Source: Acidaminococcus massiliensis | GTDB lineage: Bacteria; Bacillota; Negativicutes; Acidaminococcales; Acidaminococcaceae | DNA: 64,000 nucleotides | Direction: 5' to 3' | Assembly (NCBI RefSeq): GCF_900095825.1 | Contig: NZ_LT608315.1 | Span: 1,906,712-1,970,711 of the forward strand | Shown here: piece by piece, positions 7,857-15,832 of the stretch | Layout of the letters: every line of letters starts with the position of its first letter | Position numbering within the stretch: the stretch's first letter is position 1 | Translations under genes and position numbers: made by a program | Notes under the pieces: model-generated | What the model saw: only the letters and a program-made list of their open reading frames with translations | Told to the model about the DNA's origin: nothing | Databases searched by the model: none

Positions 7857-10094
7857 ATGAATATCTTTGACCGGTATGCACCTTTTGTCCAGGATTTCAT
7901 CTACAGCCAGGGCTGGTCGGAGCTGCGGCCCATCCAGGTAGCGGCGGGGGATGTGATCCTGAATACGGATGAGAATCTGCTGCTGACGGCTTCTACGGCT
8001 TCTGGGAAGACAGAAGCCGCCTTCTTTCCCATCCTGTCCCTGTTCGCCCAGGACCCGCCGAAAAGTGTTGGATGCATCTACATCGGTCCCCTGAAGGCGC
8101 TCATCAACGACCAGTTCCTCCGGCTCCAGCCGCTCTGTGAAGAAGGGAGGATCCCGGTATGGCACTGGCACGGGGACGTGTCCCAGTCCCACAAGGCCAG
8201 GCTGATGAAGCACCCTTCCGGGATCCTCCAGATCACGCCCGAATCCTTGGAAGCCCTGCTGCTCCATAAGCACATGGCCATTCCCCGGCTTTTCGGGGAC
8301 CTGCGGTTCGTGGTCATCGATGAAGTCCATTCCCTGCTCCGGGGGGACCGGGGCGGTCAGACCCTGTGCCTGATCCAGCGGCTGTCCCGGCTGGCAGGGG
8401 TGAATCCCCGGCGGATCGGTCTTTCGGCCACCCTGGGGGAGCCGGAAAAAGTGGGGGAATTCCTGAGCCTGGGCACGGGACGGAAGACGTTGATCCCCCA
8501 GGTGAAGGCCCCGGGGACCAAATGGCGGCTTTCCATGGAACATTTTTACGTGAAAGACGCCCAGGCCGGGGAGGACCGGACGGATCTCCAGGCTCTGCCC
8601 ACCCTGGACGTGAAGACCGACCAGGCGCCGGCCCAGGCTGACCCGGGGCTGGGGTACATCTTCGAGCACACCCGGGGGAAGAAGTGCTTGGTGTTCGTCA
8701 ATTCCCGGGAAGAATGTGAAGGGGTCACCACCAGCCTGCGCCAGTACTGCGAACTGAACCACGAACCGGACCGGTTTTTGATCCACCACGGGAATCTCTC
8801 CGCTTCCTACCGGGAGACGGCGGAAGAACTGATGAAGGACGAAAGCCGGAACCTGACCACGGTCACCACTTCTACCCTGGAACTGGGCATCGACATCGGC
8901 CGGCTGGAGCGGGCCTTCCAGATCGACGCCCCTTGGACAGTATCTTCTTTCCTCCAGCGGATGGGCCGGACAGGCCGGAGGGACCTGCCTCCCGAAATGT
9001 GGTTCGTGATCCGGGAAGATGAGCCGGAGATCCGGGCCATGCTGCCTGCCACCATCCCTTGGAAGCTGCTCCAAGGGATCGCCCTGATCCAGCTGTACCT
9101 GGAGGAAAAATGGGTGGAACCGCCCCGGCTGGACCGGCTGCCTTACAGTCTCTTGTACCACCAGACCATGAGCGTCCTGGCCAGCAATGGGGAAATGTCC
9201 CCGGCAGCCCTGGCAGATCGGGTGCTCCGGCTCAGCTATTTCCACCGGATCAGCCAGGAGGATTACAAAATCCTGCTCCAGTATCTGATCGCTGAAGACC
9301 ATATCGAAAAAACGGAACAGGGGGGCCTGATCGTGGGCCTGGCCGGGGAACGGGTGATCAGTTCCTTCAAATTCTACGGGGTGTTCCAGGAAAACGAGGA
9401 ATTCACCGTCCGCTGCGATTCCCAGGAACTGGGCACCGTGGTGGCCCCGCCCCCTCCGGGAGAAAAGATCGCTTTGGCCGGCCATGTGTGGCGGGTGCTG
9501 GAAGTGGATCGGAAGCGCCATGTGATCTACTGCGAACTGGTGAAGGGCAAGGTGCCGGCGTATTTCGGGGAATGTCCCGGAGACATCCATACCAAAGTAC
9601 TGGAACGGATGCGCCAGGTGCTCCAGGAAGATCGGAGCTATCCCTATCTGATGAAAAACGCGGTGGCCCGGCTCCAGCAGGCCCGGTTCACTGCCAAGGC
9701 TTCGGGGGCAGCGGAAAAGCCCCTGATCCAGCTGGGGGGAAAGATGTGGTGCCTCCTGCCCTGGCTGGGGAGTTACGGCTTTTTAGCCCTGGAACGGTTT
9801 TTGAACCTGAAATGTGCCCAGAAACTGGGGCTGAAGAAGCTGGACCCGTTTCGGCCATTTTTCATGCAGTTCACCATGGAAGCGGACGAAGAGACCTTTT
9901 TCCAGGTGGTGGAAGAGGAAATCGAAAAGGAAATCGACCCGTTGGAGCTGGTTTACCCCCACGAGGTGCCGCTCTTTGACAAATATGATGAATACCTGCC
10001 GGAACAGCTGGTGAAAAAGGGATTCGCCTTAGGGGTGCTGAACCTGGAAGACGTAAGGAAGCGGATCAGGGAATGGGCAGAAGCCCGGCGCTGA
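7857..10094 (+). CDS. Lhr/BrxHI-like superfamily 2 DEAD/DEAH-box helicase
   Basis: The 745-residue helicase has two RecA-like domains: Walker A TASTASGKTEAA near residue 45, DEVH (VVIDEVHSLL) near 155, SAT (GLSATLGEP) near 190, and motif VI QRMGRTGR near 370. A long C-terminal region of about 350 residues follows, as in Lhr-type and BrxHI helicases that remodel DNA or RNA-DNA duplexes. The ribosome binding site AGAAAGGA precedes ATG 7857. It is the last gene of the TerB-BrxD-helicase unit. The general fold is certain; the role in defence is inferred from its BrxD-like neighbour. Confidence 0.88.
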   Translation: MNIFDRYAPFVQDFIYSQGWSELRPIQVAAGDVILNTDENLLLTASTASGKTEAAFFPILSLFAQDPPKSVGCIYIGPLKALINDQFLRLQPLCEEGRIPVWHWHGDVSQSHKARLMKHPSGILQITPESLEALLLHKHMAIPRLFGDLRFVVIDEVHSLLRGDRGGQTLCLIQRLSRLAGVNPRRIGLSATLGEPEKVGEFLSLGTGRKTLIPQVKAPGTKWRLSMEHFYVKDAQAGEDRTDLQALPTLDVKTDQAPAQADPGLGYIFEHTRGKKCLVFVNSREECEGVTTSLRQYCELNHEPDRFLIHHGNLSASYRETAEELMKDESRNLTTVTTSTLELGIDIGRLERAFQIDAPWTVSSFLQRMGRTGRRDLPPEMWFVIREDEPEIRAMLPATIPWKLLQGIALIQLYLEEKWVEPPRLDRLPYSLLYHQTMSVLASNGEMSPAALADRVLRLSYFHRISQEDYKILLQYLIAEDHIEKTEQGGLIVGLAGERVISSFKFYGVFQENEEFTVRCDSQELGTVVAPPPPGEKIALAGHVWRVLEVDRKRHVIYCELVKGKVPAYFGECPGDIHTKVLERMRQVLQEDRSYPYLMKNAVARLQQARFTAKASGAAEKPLIQLGGKMWCLLPWLGSYGFLALERFLNLKCAQKLGLKKLDPFRPFFMQFTMEADEETFFQVVEEEIEKEIDPLELVYPHEVPLFDKYDEYLPEQLVKKGFALGVLNLEDVRKRIREWAEARR

Positions 10095-10152
10095 TCTTGG
10101 CAGGACTGGGAAAGAAAGCAGGCAGGATCGCTGCAACAGAAAGGAAGGGACT

Positions 10153-11529
10153 ATGACAAACACACAGACACAACCCAAACACCGCGGCATGGATATGCTC
10201 CATGGTTCCATTGCCGATAAGCTGTTCTTCTTTGCCATGCCCATCGGGCTCATGGGACTTTTCGAACAGCTGTTCAACAGCGCAGATGTGTTCATCCTGG
10301 GGCATTTTGTGGGAAAGAATGCCATGGCTGCCGTGGGGAACAACATGCCGGTGATCGGGCTTTTGGTGACTCTTTTGATCGGGATTTCCCTAGGGGCCAA
10401 CGTGACCATTGCCCAGTATCTGGGAGCGGGGAAACAGGACAAAGTGGAAGAAACGGTCCAGACGGCCATCGTGATGGCCCTGGGCCTGGGGGTGCTGCTT
10501 ACGGCGGTGGGGGAACTGATCGCCCATCCGGCCCTGATGATCCTGGATGTGCCGGCGGATGTCTATGACCTGGCTTCCACGTATCTGCGGATTTTCCTGT
10601 TGGGTATGCCCTTTTTGACCCTGTACAACTTCGAAGCGGCCATCTTCCGCAGCTGCGGGGATGGGAAGACACCGCTCTACAGCCTGGTGGCCGCCAATGT
10701 ACTGAACATCTCTCTGGACCTTTTGTCCGTGGAAATCTTCGGCTGGGGACTTACCGGGGTGGTCAGTGCCACGGTGCTGTCTTTTGCGGTGAATGCGGGG
10801 ATCCTGTTCGTCCTTTTGTGCAGGACGCCCCAGCCCATCCGGCTCCAGCGGCATAAAATGCGCCTGAACGGCACCGAACTGCGGAAGATCCTCCATATCG
10901 GGCTGCCGGCCGGGATCCAGGGCATGGTCTTTGCCATGAGCAATGTGGTGATCCAGTCTTCCATCAACAGCCTGGGGACGGTGGCCATGGCTGCAGCGGC
11001 GGCTTCCGTGATCATCGAATTCAACATCTACTGCTTCGTGAACGGCTTCAGCCAGGCGACCACCACCTTTGTGGGGCAGAACTACGGGGCCCGGAAGCTG
11101 AGCCGGTGTTTCGCCACCACCAAGGCGGCCTTCTGGGTGGAAGGGCTGTTCCTTTTGTGCATTACCGCTCCCATCCTGTTTTTAGGGAAGCATGTGATCG
11201 GATTCTTCAATCCGGATCCGGAAGTCATCCAGCTGGGAGTGCTGCGCCTTTGGTGGGTGGCGGATATGCTGTATCTCAACGGGGCCATGGATATCCTCTC
11301 CGGGGCGCTCCGGGGCTACGGCTATTCCCTGCCTCCGGCCATCGTGGCCCTGGTGGGGATCTGCGGGGTGCGGCTGGTGTGGATCTACACCGTGTTTGCG
11401 GCCCATCGGGACTACTTGACCCTGATCCTGGCCTATCCCATCAGCTGGATCATCGCCACCGCTGTGCTGGCGGTAGTATATCTGCAGTGCCGGAAGTATA
11501 TCTTAAAGTCGGCGCTGACGGGGAGGTAG
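10153..11529 (+). CDS. MATE-family multidrug/sodium efflux transporter
   Basis: The 458-residue membrane protein has the twelve-helix, two-fold repeated layout of the MATE family. Typical segments are GLFEQLFNSADVFILGHFVG near the N-terminus and GLPAGIQGMVFAMSNVVIQ at the start of the second half. MATE proteins expel cationic drugs or metabolites in exchange for sodium or protons. The start has AAAGGAAGG upstream. It lies 58 bases after the helicase gene but has no obvious link to it. Confidence 0.9.
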   Translation: MTNTQTQPKHRGMDMLHGSIADKLFFFAMPIGLMGLFEQLFNSADVFILGHFVGKNAMAAVGNNMPVIGLLVTLLIGISLGANVTIAQYLGAGKQDKVEETVQTAIVMALGLGVLLTAVGELIAHPALMILDVPADVYDLASTYLRIFLLGMPFLTLYNFEAAIFRSCGDGKTPLYSLVAANVLNISLDLLSVEIFGWGLTGVVSATVLSFAVNAGILFVLLCRTPQPIRLQRHKMRLNGTELRKILHIGLPAGIQGMVFAMSNVVIQSSINSLGTVAMAAAAASVIIEFNIYCFVNGFSQATTTFVGQNYGARKLSRCFATTKAAFWVEGLFLLCITAPILFLGKHVIGFFNPDPEVIQLGVLRLWWVADMLYLNGAMDILSGALRGYGYSLPPAIVALVGICGVRLVWIYTVFAAHRDYLTLILAYPISWIIATAVLAVVYLQCRKYILKSALTGR

Positions 11530-11545
11530 AGAAGAATTCAGGAAT

Positions 11546-11561
11546 GGCCCCCAAGGGGGCC
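11546..11561. repeat. Perfect 16-bp GC-rich palindrome after the MATE gene
   Basis: GGCCCCCAAGGGGGCC forms a seven-base-pair stem with a two-base turn. It lies between two copies of GAATTCAG (11534 and 11573 regions). No T-run follows, so it is not a clear terminator. Confidence 0.5.
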
Positions 11562-11655
11562 TTGAGACGTCAGAATTCAGATTTGTACGGTTAAGCACTA
11601 GGAACGATCTGTTTATCGCGGGTCAATCTGACGTCTTACCCAAGGAGGACCTCAT

Positions 11656-12582
11656 ATGATCATCAACACCGGCATGCGGACGGATATCCCTGCTTTTTAT
11701 ACACCCTGGTTCCTGAACCGGCTCCGGGAGAGGTTTGTGCTGGTCCGGAATCCTTACCGGCCGGAACAGGTGACTCGGTACCGGCTTTCTCCGGATGTGG
11801 TGGACCTGATTGGGTTCTGCACCAAGGACCCGGAGCCCCTCTTGCCTCATCTGGATGCCCTGGAACCTTACGGCCAGTACTGGTTCGTCACCATCACCCC
11901 TTACGGCCGGGACATAGAGCCGGGGGTGCCGCCTGTGGAACGGGTACTGGAATCTTTCCGGCAGCTGTCGGACCAGGTGGGTGCGGACCGGGTGGGATGG
12001 CGGTATGATCCCATTTTCCTTTCTGACAAGTACACCCTGGATTTCCACCGCCGGGCCTTTGCCAAAATGGCCGAAGCACTGGCCGGATACACCCACGCCT
12101 GCGTCATCAGCTTCATCGACCTATACCCCAAAGTGACCAGGAACTTCCCGGAAGCCCTCCCAGTGGGCCGGGAAGACCGGCTGGCCCTGGGACAATACAT
12201 GATCCAGACGGCCCGGGCCAACGGCATGGTCCTGCGGCCCTGCGGAGAGGGCAGCGAACTGGCTCCCTACGGAGCCGACTGCGGAGGGTGCATGACCTTG
12301 GGGATCCTGGAAAAGGCCTTGGGCGAAGGAATCCGGGCCCCCAAACAGCGGGGAGCCCGGAAAGCATGCAGCTGTCACATCACCTGTGATATCGGCGCCT
12401 ACGATACCTGCGCCCACCTGTGCCGGTACTGTTACGCCAACACCAGCCGGGAAGCAGTGCTGCAGAACCGCCAGCGCCACGATTCCCGCTCCCCGCTCCT
12501 CATCGGCCATCTCCAGCCCGGAGATCAGCTCCGCCAAGCTCATCAGGAAAGCTGGAGGGACAGGCAGGGGAGGCTGTTTTAA
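11656..12582 (+). CDS. DUF1848 family protein with C-terminal cysteine cluster
   Basis: A 308-residue member of the DUF1848 family. The N-terminal half (IINTGMRTDIPAFYTPWFLN) is the family hallmark. The C-terminal part holds a dense cysteine set (DCGGC, CSCHITCDIGAYDTC, HLCRYCYAN), with a CxxxCxYC-like arrangement resembling a radical SAM iron-sulfur site; an iron-sulfur cluster is therefore likely but the reaction is unknown. A strong AAGGAGG precedes ATG 11656. The last bases overlap the stem of the following terminator. Confidence 0.8.
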   Translation: MIINTGMRTDIPAFYTPWFLNRLRERFVLVRNPYRPEQVTRYRLSPDVVDLIGFCTKDPEPLLPHLDALEPYGQYWFVTITPYGRDIEPGVPPVERVLESFRQLSDQVGADRVGWRYDPIFLSDKYTLDFHRRAFAKMAEALAGYTHACVISFIDLYPKVTRNFPEALPVGREDRLALGQYMIQTARANGMVLRPCGEGSELAPYGADCGGCMTLGILEKALGEGIRAPKQRGARKACSCHITCDIGAYDTCAHLCRYCYANTSREAVLQNRQRHDSRSPLLIGHLQPGDQLRQAHQESWRDRQGRLF

Positions 12583-12625
12583 AGGGTGTGTTGCAGGCCA
12601 TATGCAACACACCCTTTTCTTTTTG
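12581..12625. terminator. Bidirectional terminator between convergent genes
   Basis: A perfect 15-bp stem AAAGGGTGTGTTGCA/TGCAACACACCCTTT with a seven-base loop and a T-rich tail on the plus strand (A-rich on the other side). It serves the DUF1848 gene and the convergent membrane-protein operon. Confidence 0.85.
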
Positions 12626-12631
12626 AGTTGA

Positions 12632-13123
12632 TTAAATGACCCCAGTTCCTTTCATAACAAGCTGGGCGATGATGGCGGAACCGATGAAGGTCCCAAAAAG
12701 AGCAATTAGAGTGGTCGCTACAATGGCGATACCCTGCTGTTTAAATGTTTTCAGATCTTTGCCGCCGCCGATTCCCGCATAGGCCAGGATGGGAGTACAC
12801 AGAGGCAGCAAGCTGACTTTGCTGATGGATTTATAAACAAAACCAGAAAACGGAAATAGACCAGGAGCTGTCAGCAAAATCCCGATAATCGTAATATAGA
12901 GGACCACAGGAGCTTTGACTCCAGGAGCGATTTTCTGCATCAGCTTGTGACACAGCTGACTGGCAATGATCATCCCCAGCATCAGCAAAAGGCCGGGGAC
13001 TGCATCAAGGGGCGTGACCACTTTTGCCGGATTATTCATCCGTAGGGTATAGATATAGTTGCAAATAGCAGCTAAGACCCCGGTAACGCACCATCCTTTG
13101 ATCAGCATTGCATATCTTGTCAT
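12632..13123 (-). CDS. Small integral membrane protein, partner of the DUF3100 protein
   Basis: A 163-residue protein with about four or five predicted membrane helices and few charged residues. I do not recognise a named family. Its start overlaps the stop of the DUF3100 gene by four bases, so the two are translationally coupled and probably form one transporter. The genes share an operon with an M20 amidohydrolase, suggesting uptake of the amidohydrolase substrate. Confidence 0.7.
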   Translation of the reverse strand: MTRYAMLIKGWCVTGVLAAICNYIYTLRMNNPAKVVTPLDAVPGLLLMLGMIIASQLCHKLMQKIAPGVKAPVVLYITIIGILLTAPGLFPFSGFVYKSISKVSLLPLCTPILAYAGIGGGKDLKTFKQQGIAIVATTLIALFGTFIGSAIIAQLVMKGTGVI

Positions 13124-14019
13124 TTTTCAGTCCCTCCTTCTCCATCATTTTCTGCTTGGCAGGCGGCTGCCAGTTCCTGGCCAGCTGTGACCATTTCAGC
13201 GGTAGGAGTGACTTCTGTATCGATGCCCCGGATGTGGGCACATTTTTTATAGAGCCAGTTTGTCAAGGGCAGGGTCAGGAGAATGCTCATCAGCATACCG
13301 TCTCCGTTAGTCAGGGCCTGGGAAGTATAAGCATAGGTCTGGATCTGTTCGGCCATCTGAGGGAATTCTACTTCCAGTGCTCCCAAAGAAGCGGACATCA
13401 TGGAAGCGGATCCGACACCGCAGGCCGCACCCAGGGCATATGGATGGAAAAATCCTGTATGGGCACAAATGGAAGCCATCAGTCCAAAAAATACCGTACC
13501 AAGAACGGTCCCGGTTACATAACCGCCCATAACGCCAATGCCTTCCTCACTGTCCAGGCCATACAGTTCTCCAATAATGGCAATGGTGGATTCACGAGAA
13601 GTAGAAAGAGTGCAGCCTACCGCAGCACGCCCCATCTTGAAAACCAGGACGGCAATAGGCAGGCCCAAGACGGCCGTTCCCATATTGCCAAATTCCTGCA
13701 AGATGAGGGCCAAGCCGGAACCTACCAGTTTTCCCTGTTGATAAATATCGTAGATTCCAGGGGAAATCCCAGAAGCAACTTTCGCCGTGAGGAACATGAC
13801 AGAAATAGTAATGTAGCTGGAAGATCGCTTCATGGTCTCCATGGAAAAAAGCTTGCATCCCCCTAATACGATTCCGATGGCCATAGCATACAGCATGGGG
13901 AACAGGCTAAAGCCGACGGAAGCTGTAATGCTGAACTTCCTTACGCCGATCAGTTCTGCTGCCAGGGCAATGACTGCACAGAAAACATGGATTTTCCAGT
14001 CTTTGAAAAAATCTTTCAT
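13120..14019 (-). CDS. DUF3100 integral membrane protein
   Basis: A 299-residue polytopic membrane protein resembling the DUF3100 family: many hydrophobic helices, the conserved TLSTSRESTIAIIGELYGLDSEEG loop, and a GVGSASMMSASLGAL segment. A short acidic hydrophilic tail ends it. DUF3100 proteins are often encoded next to M20 peptidases or aminoacylases; here the amidohydrolase gene is 41 bases upstream and a second small membrane protein overlaps downstream. A role as permease for an acylated or dipeptide-like substrate is inferred, not shown. Confidence 0.75.
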   Translation of the reverse strand: MKDFFKDWKIHVFCAVIALAAELIGVRKFSITASVGFSLFPMLYAMAIGIVLGGCKLFSMETMKRSSSYITISVMFLTAKVASGISPGIYDIYQQGKLVGSGLALILQEFGNMGTAVLGLPIAVLVFKMGRAAVGCTLSTSRESTIAIIGELYGLDSEEGIGVMGGYVTGTVLGTVFFGLMASICAHTGFFHPYALGAACGVGSASMMSASLGALEVEFPQMAEQIQTYAYTSQALTNGDGMLMSILLTLPLTNWLYKKCAHIRGIDTEVTPTAEMVTAGQELAAACQAENDGEGGTEK

Positions 14020-14060
14020 GATATCGACTCCTCCTTTTGTTTACTCTTCATTTTCTGTTT

Positions 14061-15377
14061 TTACTGGTTTACCCACTTGTCGATATATTCCTGCTTCGTC
14101 ATAGCAGGAGTGAATCCTTCTTTGATGGCGATACCCGTGGCTGCTCCCTCGGCCAATAGATCGATGACCGTCATGATGAGGACTTTGGCTGCAGTGATAT
14201 ATGCAAGTTCTTTATTTACGATGTGATAGTCTTTGGTGTGTGCCCTGCCGGATGCCCCGCCGACGTATGCATGGACCACCGGCATCAAGGCAGCCACATC
14301 CGCTGCATCACTGCTGCCTCCATTGAATGGGATGTGACGGGCTACATGCTCCTTCCCCAGTAGCGTGACCAGATTGGCATACATCACGTCCTGGAGGGCA
14401 GAACAGGGATTCATGGGAAGATAGCCGGGAATCTCATCGATTTTCGTTTCAGCTCCTACGGCGTAGCCTCCAGCCTTGAGAGCCCGGTTCACTTTGGCGG
14501 AAGCATCCAGGATGGATTCGATGGAAGCACCTCGTACATAGGTCTCGACCCGTACATCAGCGGGAACGATGTTTACTGTATCACCACCTTTAGTGATGAT
14601 GGGGTGGACTCGGATGTGGTCTTCATCCCGAAAAGTTTCCCGTTGGGCATCAATAGCAATGAGACCGATTTTCGCAGCATTCAGCGCATTGATGCCTTTT
14701 TCTGGGGCACCGCCAGCATGGGCCGCCTTGCCGATATAGAAGACTTCCTTACTGACAAATCCGTTGGAGATTCCACCCACATTGGCCTTGATAGGAGTCT
14801 CCTGTTCTCCTTCTGTCGGCGTAGTATGCTGCATGACCATCATGTCAATGTCATCCAGGAGTCCCCGATAAATAAATTCCTGTTTCCCGCCGAACATCTT
14901 GATTTTGCCTTCCTTGCGAAGCTGATTGCGGTATCCGATTTCGATAAATTCTTCTGCAGGGACGGCCATCAGAGCTACATCACCGCTGAGAGCCCCGGAA
15001 ATACGGCTGTCATGTAGGGCATAAGCTACTCCGGACAGGGCAGCAATCATGCAGTGATGTCCACACATGTGGGCGGCTCCCGTCTGTGGATCGGCATAGG
15101 GACTTTCCGGCAACCCTAACGCATCCAATTCACCCATGACGGCAACCTTCAGCTTTTTTTCCTTTCCCTTCACTTGGGCGATGACGCCTGTGATGCACTG
15201 TTTATCTTTGGTGGGGAAGCCAAGACTTTCAAAGACCTTTTTAATCTTTTCCGCTGTCTTAAATTCTTTCCAGCCCGTTTCAGGTTCTGCGAAAATACTG
15301 TCACCCAGAGCCATGATTTGATCATGATGTTCATCAATGATTTGGCATGCAAGATTTTTGAGATTCTGTTTATCCAT
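14061..15377 (-). CDS. M20 family amidohydrolase (AbgB-like)
   Basis: The 438-residue enzyme belongs to the M20 metallopeptidase/aminoacylase group, closest in layout to p-aminobenzoyl-glutamate hydrolase subunit B. Metal-binding motifs are MCGHHCM near residue 105 and EEF near 145, with GKAAHAGGAPEKGINAL marking the lid/dimerisation domain. It probably cleaves an amide bond in a small acylated amino acid or dipeptide in the cytoplasm. GGAGG is 9 bases upstream of the ATG. It heads an operon with two membrane proteins that may import its substrate. Confidence 0.85.
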   Translation of the reverse strand: MDKQNLKNLACQIIDEHHDQIMALGDSIFAEPETGWKEFKTAEKIKKVFESLGFPTKDKQCITGVIAQVKGKEKKLKVAVMGELDALGLPESPYADPQTGAAHMCGHHCMIAALSGVAYALHDSRISGALSGDVALMAVPAEEFIEIGYRNQLRKEGKIKMFGGKQEFIYRGLLDDIDMMVMQHTTPTEGEQETPIKANVGGISNGFVSKEVFYIGKAAHAGGAPEKGINALNAAKIGLIAIDAQRETFRDEDHIRVHPIITKGGDTVNIVPADVRVETYVRGASIESILDASAKVNRALKAGGYAVGAETKIDEIPGYLPMNPCSALQDVMYANLVTLLGKEHVARHIPFNGGSSDAADVAALMPVVHAYVGGASGRAHTKDYHIVNKELAYITAAKVLIMTVIDLLAEGAATGIAIKEGFTPAMTKQEYIDKWVNQ

Positions 15378-15664
15378 TTTGTCAGCCTCCCTATTGCAAA
15401 TCTCAGATATCTATTTTTATTTATCAAGTTTAGACCACTTTTGTACTAATATAAAGAACATTTTAAAATAAATATTCACAATTCTTCCGTATTGTACATA
15501 TGAAACAAACGTTATGAAACAGAATACTGTTACAAAGCAATATAATACGAAATAGTTACAGCATAATGTTCTTAACTGAAGGCATTGCCTAGAATACCAT
15601 ACGGGTATACGTCGATTCCCTGGGAGCCGGGAGAGCCTTCGCGGGTGGAAGAGTATAGAAGCTT

Positions 15665-15731
15665 TTTCGGTCCATTTCTGAATAACTAAACTGTGATGAA
15701 GGTTTCACCGAAAACTTGTTGATACATACCC
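15665..15731 (+). repeat. Dispersed repeat, copy A
   Basis: This stretch is about 80 percent identical by eye, over 67 bases and with no gaps, to the minus strand of 58111-58177. Shared blocks include GATGAAGGTTTCA and ACTTGTTGA.CACATACCC. Both copies are intergenic. Confidence 0.7.
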
Positions 15732-15765
15732 CGGAAGATGCCAGCCCTGCAGGAAAGGGAAAAAT

Positions 15766-15775
15766 TTGGTATAAT
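15766..15775 (+). promoter_or_regulatory. Extended -10 promoter of the antiporter gene
   Basis: TTGGTATAAT contains an extended -10 (TG-N-TATAAT). No good -35 is seen, as is common for extended -10 promoters. The start codon lies about 58 bases downstream. Confidence 0.5.
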
Positions 15776-15832
15776 AGACAAAATATCCTGTTGGCGCCCC
15801 TGCGGGCACTGCCGCTACCCAAGGAGGTTTCT

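Larger units (their letters stand above)
15378..15832. other. AT-rich intergenic region with promoter and dispersed repeat
   Basis: The 455 bases between divergent genes hold no convincing gene. The left half is strongly AT-rich and must carry the promoter of the amidohydrolase operon. The right half contains one copy of a dispersed repeat (15665-15731) and the antiporter promoter. Confidence 0.6.

Noticed and set aside
6492..9590. A 1032-codon open frame on the minus strand
   Set aside because: It lies antisense to the BrxD-like and helicase genes, is rich in His, Gln, Pro and Gly as antisense frames of GC-rich genes are, and has no recognisable domain.
4933..10094. A complete BREX system
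   Set aside because: Only BrxD- and BrxHI-like genes are present; pglX, pglZ, brxC and other core genes are absent nearby.
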